A program made the position numbers and the translations under genes. The notes under the pieces are model-generated. The model was given only the letters and a program-made list of their open reading frames with translations. It searched no databases and was not told the DNA's origin. 64,000 nt of DNA from JACVRW01 sp963827065. GTDB taxonomy: Bacteria > Actinomycetota > Thermoleophilia > Solirubrobacterales > Thermoleophilaceae. Below, one piece after another: positions 25,963 to 33,741 of this stretch. The stretch lies in contig CAWGZM010000001.1 of NCBI GenBank assembly GCA_963827065.1, forward strand, positions 372,001 to 436,000. The letters are read 5' to 3'. Position 1 is the first letter of the stretch. The number at the start of each line of letters is the position of its first letter.

Positions 25963-27672
25963 GTGACACGACTCACTGACCAGCCGCTGGCGGGTGCGGA
26001 GTTCCTCGCCGTCGACACCGAGACCAACGGCCTGGCCGGCGATCTCTGCGAGCTGACCGAGGTCGGGGCGGTACTGGTCGGTGGAGGCGAGCTCCACGAG
26101 ACATTCGACTCGCTCGTCCGGACGGAACGGCCGCTGTCGCGGGGAATCCAGCGCTTCACGGGAATCACGCAGGGCATGGTCGACGGCGCGCCGCCCCCCG
26201 CGGAGGTGCTGCCGGAGCTGGCGGAGATGCTCGCGGGACGCGTCTTCGTCGCGCACAACGCCCGCTTCGACCTCGCCGTGCTGAGACAGGCCTTCGAGCG
26301 CGCCGGGCTCGACTGGCCGAGGCCGCCGGCGCTGTGCACCGTCACCCTGGCGCGTCGCTTCGCACCGCTGGTGCGAAAGCGCGGGCTCGCGTCGCTCGCG
26401 GACTCGCTCGGCATCGAGGTCGAGGAGGTGCACCGGGCGCTGCCCGACGCGCTCACCTGCGCGCGCGTCCTCTGCGCTCTGTTCCCGCGGCTGTGCGCGA
26501 ACGCGCCGACGATCGGCGACGCCGTCGAGCTGCTGCGCGGCCGCCGCCGCGCGCGCAAGACCGAGGTGCACGAGCGGATCCCGCCCGAGCAGCGTCCCGA
26601 CCTGTCGACGCTGCCCGACGACCCGGGCGTCTACATCTTCCGCGACGAACACGGCCGGCCGCTGTACGTCGGCAAGTCGATCTCGCTCCGCACTCGGGCC
26701 CGCGCGCACTTCTGCGCACCGGCGGGCTGGACCGAGCGCGCCGAGATCGTCGACTACCGCTCGACGAACTCGGAGCTCGGCGCGCTCGTGCTCGAGAACC
26801 GGCTGATCAAGGAGTGGCGGCCGCCGGGCAACCGGGCGCTGAAGCGGACCGAGCGCTACTGCTACCTGCGCTGCCGGCTCGACATCCCCTACCCGGTGTT
26901 CGACGTCGCCGCCGAGCCCGCGCCCGGCCACGCGGTCAACATCGGCCCGCTCGGGAGCCGCGCGCTCGCCAAGGAGCTGGCCGACCAGCTCACCTCGCTG
27001 TACCGGCTGCGCCAGTGCGGGCGCAAGCTGAAGCTGCGCGAGCATCCGTCGGCGTACGGGCAGATGGGCCGCTGCGTGTCGCCCTGCCTCGGCGACCTCG
27101 ACCCGAACGCGTACCGGCGCCAGCTCGACGCCGCGCTGGCGCACTTCGAGGAGCCGGGCGCGGGCGAGCGCCTGATCGAGGAGATCGACGCGCGCATGCG
27201 CGACGCGTCCCGCGCTCAGCGCTTCGAGCGCGCCGCGGCGCTGCTGCGCCGCAAGGAGCGGCTCGCCTGGGTACTCGAGCGGCTCGACGGCCAGCTGCGC
27301 GCCACGCACTCGGCGCCGCGCCTGGTGCTGGCGCAGCATCCGGTGAAGGAGCGCTTCGACGCGTTCTGGATCGTTCAGGGCCGGCTGGTCGACTGGGGCC
27401 CGCTTCCCGGCCCGAGCGAGCTGGCGGAGCGCACCGAGGCCGCGCTCGCGCGGCCGGCTGGTCGCACCGTCGTCCCCGTCGAGGAGGTCGACGAGCTGCG
27501 CATCGTGGCGGGCTGGGTCGCGGACCACGAGCCGCCCACGCTGGAGCTCGCCCCCGCCCCCACGGAGCCCGACCTGCTGCGCTTCGTCGCCGCCGCTACG
27601 CCGACGCCGCGGCCGAGCGCTCCGCCACGCTCTTCAGGTTCTCGAGCGAGCGTTGCAGCCACGAGCTCATGA
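25963..27672 (+). CDS. DEDDh exonuclease / UvrC-type GIY-YIG fusion protein
   Basis: A protein of about 569 residues. The N-terminal domain (residues 5-170) is a DnaQ-like 3'-5' exonuclease: FLAVDTETNGL (ExoI), VAHNARFDLAVL (ExoII), EVHRALPDALTCARVL (ExoIII with His). The middle has a GIY-YIG nuclease (DPGVYIFRDEHGRPLYVGKS), then a UvrC-like region with a four-cysteine pattern (CGRKLKLRE ... GRCVSPCLG) and a UvrB-binding-like helix (QRFERAAALLRRKERLAWVL). The UvrC endonuclease half is absent. Similar fusions occur in actinobacteria and probably act in DNA repair. The GTG at 25963 fits the exonuclease N-terminus; a TTG at 25924 abuts the REP. Its 3' end overlaps the SRPBCC gene. Confidence 0.82.
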   Translation: MTRLTDQPLAGAEFLAVDTETNGLAGDLCELTEVGAVLVGGGELHETFDSLVRTERPLSRGIQRFTGITQGMVDGAPPPAEVLPELAEMLAGRVFVAHNARFDLAVLRQAFERAGLDWPRPPALCTVTLARRFAPLVRKRGLASLADSLGIEVEEVHRALPDALTCARVLCALFPRLCANAPTIGDAVELLRGRRRARKTEVHERIPPEQRPDLSTLPDDPGVYIFRDEHGRPLYVGKSISLRTRARAHFCAPAGWTERAEIVDYRSTNSELGALVLENRLIKEWRPPGNRALKRTERYCYLRCRLDIPYPVFDVAAEPAPGHAVNIGPLGSRALAKELADQLTSLYRLRQCGRKLKLREHPSAYGQMGRCVSPCLGDLDPNAYRRQLDAALAHFEEPGAGERLIEEIDARMRDASRAQRFERAAALLRRKERLAWVLERLDGQLRATHSAPRLVLAQHPVKERFDAFWIVQGRLVDWGPLPGPSELAERTEAALARPAGRTVVPVEEVDELRIVAGWVADHEPPTLELAPAPTEPDLLRFVAAATPTPRPSAPPRSSGSRASVAATSS

Positions 27673-28039
27673 TCCGGCCGCCCGCCACGGTGGCGAACAC
27701 CGTCGTGCCGATGCTGCGAGGCTCGATCGTGAAGTGACCCTCGACGAACGTGCCGCCCTGCGCGTCGGCGAGCACGAAGCGCGTCGTCACGCCAGTACCC
27801 TCGCAGTAGATCGAGACCTCGCGGCACCCGTCGAGCCGCTCGATGAGGAGCTCGTGCTCGGCGACCCGGAACGGCCCCTTGACGACGCCCCGGTAGCGGC
27901 ACCCCTGCTTTATGTCGGCGCACTCCGCCTCGATAACGTCAGGCCACCAGCCGGCATGGCGGTTCGGGTCGCCGACCAGTTCCCACACCTCGTCCCGCGG
28001 GGCGTCGATGAAGGTGTGCTGGGTGCTTGACCTGACCAC
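27596..28039 (-). CDS. SRPBCC (START/polyketide-cyclase-like) family protein
   Basis: A 147-residue helix-grip fold protein. STQHTFIDAPRDEVWELVGD at the N-terminus, then HAGWWPDVIEAE and a long C-terminal helix (GRIMSSWLQRSLENLKSVAE) are typical of Polyketide_cyc2/SRPBCC ligand-binding proteins. The ligand is unknown. The GTG at 28039 is chosen as nearest to family similarity; upstream GTG codons are also open. It is divergent from the PabB-PabC gene and converges with the exonuclease gene, with a 77-base 3' overlap. Confidence 0.78.
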   Translation of the reverse strand: MVRSSTQHTFIDAPRDEVWELVGDPNRHAGWWPDVIEAECADIKQGCRYRGVVKGPFRVAEHELLIERLDGCREVSIYCEGTGVTTRFVLADAQGGTFVEGHFTIEPRSIGTTVFATVAGGRIMSSWLQRSLENLKSVAERSAAASA

Positions 28040-28083
28040 GGCCCCCCATTGTCCCACGGCCTCGTGAGCACAGGACAAATAAG

Positions 28084-28089
28084 TACAAT
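28084..28089 (+). promoter_or_regulatory. Probable -10 element of the PabB-PabC gene
   Basis: TACAAT lies ten bases before the ATG at 28100. This would give a very short 5' leader, common in actinobacteria. The same hexamer precedes the phosphoribulokinase start at 40743. A -35 match is weak here. Confidence 0.4.
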
Positions 28090-28099
28090 CGCTGCGCGC

Positions 28100-30196
28100 A
28101 TGCGCCCTCCCAGCCGCGCCCGGCTTCTTCGGATCCCGCTCCGGGGCGGCATGCCCGCGGACCGCGCATCGCTGCTCGTCCGCGGCGACGTCCGGCCCTT
28201 CACGCTCACCGGCGCCTGGGCGGGCGGCGGCGCACTCGTCGGCTCCGAGCCGCTCGTCGTGGCGGACCCTGCCGACGACCCGTTCGCGCTGCTCGACGTG
28301 CAGCCCGAACTCGAGGCGGCCGGCGAGCCGGGGGCCGTCGGAGGTGGCTGGTTCGGCTATCTCGGCTACGGGCTCGGCGCCCGGCTCGAGCCGGTGCCGC
28401 CCCCGCCGCCGCGCCCCGCCCCGCTGCCCGAGTTCGTGCTCGGCTTCTACGACCACCTGCTGCGGCTCGACCCGGAGGGGCGCTGGTGGTTCGAGGCGCT
28501 CTGGACCAAGGAGCGCGACGCTGCGCTGCGCGAGCGCCGCGAGCGCCTCGCGGGGAGGCTCGCGGCAGGCGTGCGCGAGCGGCCGGTGTGGGTCGGCGGC
28601 TTCAGGCCCTCGCCGCCCGGCGCGACCGGGCATCTCGCCGCGGTCGAGGCCTGCCGCGAGCGGATCGCGGCCGGCGAGATCTTTCAGGCGAATGTCTGCC
28701 TGCGGCTCGACTCACGCTTCGAGGGCAACCCCGCCGACCTGTTCGCGCGCACGACGCAGGCGCTCGCCCCACGCCACGCCGCCTTCGTGGGCGGCCCCTG
28801 GGGCGCCCTCTGCAGCCTCTCCCCCGAGCTCTTCTTGCGCCGTCGCGGCCGCGAGGTCCTGACGGAGCCGATCAAGGGGACCGCGCCGCGCGCCGAGGGT
28901 GCACGGGCCGCGCTCGCCGAGTCGGTCAAGGACCGCGCCGAGAACGTGATGATCGTCGACCTCATGCGCAACGACCTCGGGCGCGTGTGCGAGTACGGCA
29001 GCATCCGCGTGCCGGAGCTGACGGCGCCGCGCCCGGCACCCGGCGTCTGGCACCTGGTGTCGAGCGTCGAGGGCACGCTTCGCGAAGGAGTCGGCGACGC
29101 CGAGCTGCTGCGCGCGACGTTCCCGCCCGGCTCGGTCACCGGCGCGCCGAAGATCCAGACCATGCGCGTGATCGCCGAGCTCGAGTCGACCGGGCGCGAG
29201 GCCTACACGGGCGCGATCGGCTACGCGAGCCCGGTGGCGGGCCTCGAGCTGAATGTGGCGATCAGGACGCTCGAGATCAGCGGCGACCGGATCTGGATCG
29301 GCGCCGGCGGCGGCATCACCTCCGGGTCCGAACCGCGCGCCGAGCTCGAGGAGGCCCGGCTGAAGGCGCGGCCCATCATCGAGGCGGCAGGGGGTCAGGT
29401 CTTGCAATCGCGCACCGCAGGTGCTCGATTGCAAGACCTGACCCCGGCACTCCGCGAGGGCGCTGACCGGCCCGACCCGACGCTCGGCGTCTTCTCGACG
29501 ATGCTGGCGGTGGGCGGCGAGATCGTCGACCTCGAGGCCCATCTGACCCGGCTGCGCGAGAGCGTCGCCGAGCTCTACGACGCCCGGCTGCCGCGCGGCC
29601 TGCGCGATCGCGTCGCGGCGGCGGCCCAGGCCGGTCCGCTGCTGCGCATGCGGCTGATCGCCGTACCCGGGGCCGGTGGAATCGAGGTCTCGGTCGAGAC
29701 CTCCGCAACGGCCACAGAGTCCGAGCCGGTCGCCCTGGCGCCCGTGCTGCTCCCCGGCGGGCTCGGTCGCCACAAGTGGGTGGACCGGCGCCTGCTCGCC
29801 GGGCTAGAGCAGCGACTCGGCGCCGTCCCGCTGCTCGTCGACCTCGACGGCGACGTTCTCGAGGCGGCCTTCGCCAATCTCTGGATCGCGGAGCGCGAGG
29901 TGCTCGTGACGCCGCCGCTCGACGGGCGCTTCCTGCCCGGGACGGTGCGCGCGGCGCTGATTGCGGCGGCCCGCGAGGCCGGTATCGAGGTGCGCGAGGA
30001 GGCGATCTCGCTGGAGCGCCTCGGCGCCGCCGACGAGCTGCTCCTCAGCTCGTCCGTGCGCGGGCTCTATCCCGGGACGCTCGCGGGCCGCACACCGCGC
30101 TTCGAGCTCGGCGCCCGCGTGAGGGCTGCGCTCGAGCGGCGGGCGGCCACGGCCGGCCGGCGCCCCGAGCCGCGGCCCGTCATCCGTCCGGCCTGA
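28100..30196 (+). CDS. Fused aminodeoxychorismate synthase component I / aminodeoxychorismate lyase (PabB-PabC)
   Basis: A 698-residue fusion that would make 4-aminobenzoate for folate. Residues about 20-430 are PabB-like chorismate-binding: GEIFQANVCLRL, LTEPIKGTAPR, NVMIVDLMRNDLGRVC, ATFPPGSVTGAPKIQTMRVI, YTGAIGYASP. Residues about 460-690 are PLP fold type IV like PabC: GVFSTMLAVGGEIVDLEAHL, HKWVDRRLL, LDGDVLEAAFANLWI. The linker (GQVLQSRTAGARLQDLTPA) is encoded by REP palindrome copy 2, which has been taken into frame. A folate supply role fits the C1 island downstream. Confidence 0.88.
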   Translation: MRPPSRARLLRIPLRGGMPADRASLLVRGDVRPFTLTGAWAGGGALVGSEPLVVADPADDPFALLDVQPELEAAGEPGAVGGGWFGYLGYGLGARLEPVPPPPPRPAPLPEFVLGFYDHLLRLDPEGRWWFEALWTKERDAALRERRERLAGRLAAGVRERPVWVGGFRPSPPGATGHLAAVEACRERIAAGEIFQANVCLRLDSRFEGNPADLFARTTQALAPRHAAFVGGPWGALCSLSPELFLRRRGREVLTEPIKGTAPRAEGARAALAESVKDRAENVMIVDLMRNDLGRVCEYGSIRVPELTAPRPAPGVWHLVSSVEGTLREGVGDAELLRATFPPGSVTGAPKIQTMRVIAELESTGREAYTGAIGYASPVAGLELNVAIRTLEISGDRIWIGAGGGITSGSEPRAELEEARLKARPIIEAAGGQVLQSRTAGARLQDLTPALREGADRPDPTLGVFSTMLAVGGEIVDLEAHLTRLRESVAELYDARLPRGLRDRVAAAAQAGPLLRMRLIAVPGAGGIEVSVETSATATESEPVALAPVLLPGGLGRHKWVDRRLLAGLEQRLGAVPLLVDLDGDVLEAAFANLWIAEREVLVTPPLDGRFLPGTVRAALIAAAREAGIEVREEAISLERLGAADELLLSSSVRGLYPGTLAGRTPRFELGARVRAALERRAATAGRRPEPRPVIRPA
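29391..29445. repeat. REP-type palindrome, copy 2 (inside the PabB-PabC frame)
   Basis: A 55-bp inverted repeat with perfect 20-base arms beginning GGGGTCAGGTCTTGCAATCG and an inner GCACC-GCA-GGTGC stem. Compared with copy 1 the arms differ by one compensated A/T pair, and the loop stem differs with pairing kept. It is translated as the linker between the two enzyme domains, without disrupting the frame. Confidence 0.92.
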
Positions 30197-30740
30197 GCGC
30201 GGTCCGGCGCGCCGCCGCCGCGCGAGCGGCCGCCTCGTGGGCGCGCGCCAGCTCCTCTGCGTCCGGCTGGCCCTCGAGGTTGATCTCGACGAGCGAAGCC
30301 GCGGCCGCGGCCGCGGCCTCGGCGAGCAGCACGCCCGCGAGCGCGTCCCCCCGAATCGCCGGCCCTGCCTGCGCCGCCAGTCCGGCGCCGAGCTCGGACA
30401 CCTCGCTCGCCGCCTCGGCGATGGCGAGCGGCGCCGCGCTCGCGTCGGCGAGTGCGGCCTCGATCCGGCCGGACCGCTCGGGATCGTCACGGGGCAGCCG
30501 GCGAGCCTCGAGGACCGGCGCGTAGGAGCCGAGCTCGCGCTCGGCCAGCTCGAGCGCGTGCTCCCGCAGGATCCTCATGCGCTCGCCCTCGCCGCTGCCC
30601 TCCAGCGCGGCCGCCATCTCCACGAGTGCGGCGGCGAGCGCGCACGCGCAGGCGGCTGCCGAGCCGCCGCCGGGCGCGGGCGTCGAGGCGGCGAACTCCT
30701 CCAGCAGCGAGGCGAGCGGCCGGTCAGCGAAGCCGTGCAT
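30180..30740 (-). CDS. Cyclodeaminase/cyclohydrolase family protein (FTCD-C/FchA-like)
   Basis: A 186-residue all-helical protein of the formimino-THF cyclodeaminase family. The signature is STPAPGGGSAAACACALAAA at residues 19-38. Family members either deaminate formimino-THF or, like FchA of methylotrophs, hydrolyse methenyl-THF; the second role fits the formate-THF ligase and serine-cycle genes in this window, but sequence alone does not decide. It converges on the PabB-PabC gene with a 17-base overlap. An 18-bp palindromic operator lies upstream of the divergent PhyH gene, in the shared region. Confidence 0.8.
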   Translation of the reverse strand: MHGFADRPLASLLEEFAASTPAPGGGSAAACACALAAALVEMAAALEGSGEGERMRILREHALELAERELGSYAPVLEARRLPRDDPERSGRIEAALADASAAPLAIAEAASEVSELGAGLAAQAGPAIRGDALAGVLLAEAAAAAAASLVEINLEGQPDAEELARAHEAAARAAAARRTALRPDG

Positions 30741-30768
30741 CGGGCGCGATGCTATTGCGGTAGCCTCG

Positions 30769-30786
30769 TTGAACCAATTCGTTCAC
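30769..30786. promoter_or_regulatory. Operator-like palindrome, site A (before PhyH gene)
   Basis: TTGAACCAATTCGTTCAC matches the shared palindrome TTGNNCNAATTNGNNCAA at 11 of 12 fixed positions. It ends two bases before the AGGAGG ribosome site of the PhyH gene and lies between that gene and the divergent FchA-like gene. Placement so close to the start suggests repression or a short leader. Confidence 0.7.
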
Positions 30787-30799
30787 ACAGGAGGTGCGG

Positions 30800-31681
30800 A
30801 TGTCGACGGCGCTGAGCGGCGTCCTCGAGGACGTCAGCGACGAGCAGGTGGAGAGCTTCCGCCGCGACGGTTTCCTGATCATCGAGGAGGGCTTCCTGTC
30901 CCCCAACACGATCGAGGTGCTGCGTGAGCGCTTCGCCGCCCTCTTCGAGGGCGAGTACGCCACCGGCATCGCGCCCGACGAGGTCAACTGGAAGAAGGGC
31001 CGCGACCCCGAGGATCGCACCCGCCAGATCTGCAACGGCTGGCGCTCCGACGACCTGATTGCCGCCCAGGTGCTGAGCGAGCGCACCGGCCACCTCGCCG
31101 CGAAGCTGATGGGATACCGGGGCACGCGCATGGTCCAGGACAACTGCCTCTGGAAGCCTCCGGGCGCGCGCTCGCTCGGCATGCACCAGGACGCCTCCTA
31201 CGCCGGCTACCTCGTGCCCAAGGAGATGATCACCTGCTGGGTCGCGCTCGACGACACCCAGGCGGCCGGCGGCACGATCGAGCTCGTGCGCGGGTCGCAC
31301 CTATGGCCGCAGACGCCGCCCGATCGCGGCAGCTTCCATGCGCCCGACGACTGGCTCGCGCCGCTTGCGGCGGCCACGCCGGCGGGGGTCGAGCCCGAGC
31401 GGGTGCCGGTCGTGGTGAAGGCCGGCGGCTGTGAATTCCATCACGGCTGGACGTTCCACGGCTCGGGGCCCAACGAGGCGACGCGCGAGCGGCGTGCGCT
31501 CGTCACGCACATGACGCCGGTGGAGGCTCGCTTCCACCCCGACGAGGTCGACCTGATCTACTCGCGCTACCGGCGCCGCGGCGACCTCTCGCTCGACGAG
31601 TCGTTCTTCCCGGTCCTCTGGGACGAGAACGGCGGCCGCAGCGCCTGGCTCGCGTCGCTGCCCGAGCTGCCCGAGGCTTAG
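30800..31681 (+). CDS. Phytanoyl-CoA dioxygenase (PhyH) family oxygenase
   Basis: A 293-residue Fe(II)/2-oxoglutarate-dependent oxygenase of the PhyH family. The metal facial triad is visible as H-x-D in GMHQDASYAGY and the distal His in CEFHHGWTFHGSGPN; an Arg soon after (TRERRALVTHM) would bind 2-oxoglutarate. The substrate is unknown; relatives hydroxylate lipids, ectoine, or demethylate amines and phosphonates. The ATG at 30800 has AGGAGG five bases upstream. It carries the shared operator (site A), so it is probably in the amine/C1 regulon. Its stop overlaps the EamA gene by four bases. Confidence 0.85.
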   Translation: MSTALSGVLEDVSDEQVESFRRDGFLIIEEGFLSPNTIEVLRERFAALFEGEYATGIAPDEVNWKKGRDPEDRTRQICNGWRSDDLIAAQVLSERTGHLAAKLMGYRGTRMVQDNCLWKPPGARSLGMHQDASYAGYLVPKEMITCWVALDDTQAAGGTIELVRGSHLWPQTPPDRGSFHAPDDWLAPLAAATPAGVEPERVPVVVKAGGCEFHHGWTFHGSGPNEATRERRALVTHMTPVEARFHPDEVDLIYSRYRRRGDLSLDESFFPVLWDENGGRSAWLASLPELPEA

Positions 31682-32532
31682 CCCAGCGCCAGCACCACCA
31701 TCCCCGCGAGCACCCCCGCCACACCCACCAGCTGGTGCCGGGCCACGCGCTCGTGCAGCGCGAACAGGCCGACGAGTATCGGTATGACGGGGTACGCGGA
31801 AACCGCAGCGCCGGTGAGCGCGATCTCGCCGATCTCCGCGCCGCGATTGAAGAAGAGGTAGGCGCTCGCCTCGAGCGCGCCGGTGGCGGCGCAGCCGGCG
31901 ACACCCGCGAGACCCAGCTTGTCCCGTGGCTCGTCGCCGGGCATCGCCGCCAGCAACGCTCCGAGCATCAGCACGGCGACGACCCGGCTGACCAGGATCG
32001 GGAGCAGCCAGCCGAGCTCGTCGGCCAACTCGCCCTGCAGGAAGAGATAGAGGCCGAACGCCAGACATGCCACGAGCGATAGCGCGATGCCCGTGGCGCC
32101 CGCGCGATCGGTGCCGGACGTCTCAATCGACGCGACGACGACGCACGAGAGCACGAGCCCGCAGCCGAACGCCTGGACCGCGGTCAGCGAATCGCCGAGG
32201 ACCAGGAGCGCAAGCAGGACGACGACCGCCCCGAAGGCGGACACGATCGGGCTGACGATCGAGATCGGCCCGAGCTCGAGCGCCTTGTAGAAGCCCATGT
32301 AGGCGACGACCGCGACGGGACCGAGCGCCGCCGCCGACACGAGGCTCCCGGTCGTGACGGGCTCCGGCGGCTCGACCACCAGCGCGAGCAGCGCCAGCGG
32401 GACGAGGCTCAGCCCGTGGATCACGACGAGGGCGCGCAGATAGCCGATCCGGCGTGCGTAGAACGTGACGATCACGTCTGCGAAGCCCCACGCGAGGGCC
32501 GCCGCGGCTCCGAGCGCGAAGCCGCTGTTCAA
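31678..32532 (-). CDS. EamA/DMT-superfamily transporter
   Basis: A 284-residue membrane protein with about ten helices in two EamA repeats (NSGFALGAAAALAWGFADVI and the second starting GATGIALSLVACLAFGLYLF). Members export or import small metabolites such as amino acids or amines; the substrate is not evident. The start is the TTG at 32532, divergent from the GcvT-like gene, with operator site B between them, so both may be controlled by the same protein. Confidence 0.82.
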   Translation of the reverse strand: MNSGFALGAAAALAWGFADVIVTFYARRIGYLRALVVIHGLSLVPLALLALVVEPPEPVTTGSLVSAAALGPVAVVAYMGFYKALELGPISIVSPIVSAFGAVVVLLALLVLGDSLTAVQAFGCGLVLSCVVVASIETSGTDRAGATGIALSLVACLAFGLYLFLQGELADELGWLLPILVSRVVAVLMLGALLAAMPGDEPRDKLGLAGVAGCAATGALEASAYLFFNRGAEIGEIALTGAAVSAYPVIPILVGLFALHERVARHQLVGVAGVLAGMVVLALG

Positions 32533-32582
32533 CGCTCCGCCGATGGACTTGTCCCGTCCCGCCGACCTGGGATAGGGTGCCG

Positions 32583-32600
32583 CTGCACAAATTCGTCCAT
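32583..32600. promoter_or_regulatory. Operator-like palindrome, site B (before GcvT-like gene)
   Basis: CTGCACAAATTCGTCCAT matches the palindrome TTGNNCNAATTNGNNCAA at 10 of 12 fixed positions. It ends 18 bases before the GcvT-like start and lies 50 bases from the divergent EamA start. Confidence 0.6.
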
Positions 32601-32618
32601 CGGAGGGGGAGAGTGTAA

Positions 32619-33740
32619 ATGGCGCAGCTCAAGCGCAGTGCCTTCTACGACGTACAGGACCAGCTCGGCGCCGAGTGGACGGATTGGGAAGGCTGGGCCT
32701 GGGCCGACCACTTCGGGGACCCCACGGCCGAGCACCAAGCCACCCGCAACGTCTCCAACATCTGGGACGAGTCGCCGCTCCGCAAGTGGGACATGAAGGG
32801 CCCGGACGCGCTCGCGCTCGCGGACGTCCTCTTCACGAACGACATGGCGGCGCTCGAGGTCGGGCAGGTTCGGTACGGGGCGATCTGCGACGGCGACGGC
32901 AAGATGATCATGGACGGCACGATCTTCAAGCTGGGCGACGACCACTGCTTCTCGATCACGAGCTACGACTCCGACCTCGACTGGTTCCGGCAGGTGGCCT
33001 CGGATCGCGGCATGAACGTCGAGATCGACGACGTGACGGAGAACATGCCTCACCTCCAGGTGCAGGGTCCGAAGTCGCGCGAGATCCTGGCCCCGCTCGT
33101 GGAAGGAATCGATCTCGGGGCCCTGCGCTACTTCAGATTCGAGCCGGACGCCAAGGTGGCCGGGATCGACTGTCTCGTGTCGCGCACCGGATACTCGGGC
33201 GAGCTCGGCTACGAGCTCTATTGCAGGCCCGAGGACGCGGCCGAGCTCTGGAATGCGGTGCTGGATGCGGGCAGGCCGCAGGGAATGCTGCCGATCGGCC
33301 TATCCGCGATCGAGACGATCCGGATCGAGTCCGGACTGCTGTTCCCGGACATCGACTACTTCCCGCACAAGACCGATCCCTACGAGGTGCGGCTCGGCAA
33401 GATGGTCAAGCTCGACAAGCCTGGTGACTTCGTCGGCAAGGACGCACTCGCGCGCATCGCCGAGGAGGGGACGCCGCGACTGCTGACGACGCTCGAGCTA
33501 GAGGGGAGCGAAACGCCCGAGTACGGGGCCGCCGTGACCCAGGACGGGCGTGAGGTCGGAATCGTGCGGAGCCCCTGCGAGAGCCCCACGCTGGGCAAGC
33601 AGATCGCGATGGCCGCCATCGATCGTGACCTGGACGACGAGGGCACCGAGGTCGAGGTTGCGCTGGGCGACGGCACCGTGCGCGCCGCGGTCGCTCCGTT
33701 CCCCGTCTACGACACCGAGAAGACTCGCCCCCGCTCCTAG
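32619..33740 (+). CDS. GcvT-like (aminomethyltransferase/THF-binding) family protein
   Basis: A 373-residue protein with the GcvT fold: N-terminal ATRNVSNIWDESPLRKWDMK, ADVLFTNDMAALEVGQVRYG, VSRTGYSGELGYELYC, and a C-terminal barrel (GKQIAMAAIDRDL). GcvT-family proteins accept one-carbon units onto tetrahydrofolate during demethylation or glycine cleavage. No glycine cleavage partners (GcvH, GcvP) are nearby, so a demethylase role for an N- or S-methylated compound is more likely here. The start ATG follows GGAGGGGGAGAG. Operator site B lies upstream. The substrate is unresolved. Confidence 0.82.
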   Translation: MAQLKRSAFYDVQDQLGAEWTDWEGWAWADHFGDPTAEHQATRNVSNIWDESPLRKWDMKGPDALALADVLFTNDMAALEVGQVRYGAICDGDGKMIMDGTIFKLGDDHCFSITSYDSDLDWFRQVASDRGMNVEIDDVTENMPHLQVQGPKSREILAPLVEGIDLGALRYFRFEPDAKVAGIDCLVSRTGYSGELGYELYCRPEDAAELWNAVLDAGRPQGMLPIGLSAIETIRIESGLLFPDIDYFPHKTDPYEVRLGKMVKLDKPGDFVGKDALARIAEEGTPRLLTTLELEGSETPEYGAAVTQDGREVGIVRSPCESPTLGKQIAMAAIDRDLDDEGTEVEVALGDGTVRAAVAPFPVYDTEKTRPRS

Positions 33741-33741
33741 C

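Noticed and set aside
25636..27528. A 630-codon minus-strand frame opposite the exonuclease/GIY-YIG gene
   Set aside because: The plus strand encodes clear exonuclease and nuclease motifs; the minus frame is Arg/Ala/Val-rich filler.
25868..29445. The two palindromes as an insertion sequence or the ends of a transposon
   Set aside because: They are internally palindromic units, not a pair of terminal repeats; no transposase lies between them and the genes between are ordinary.
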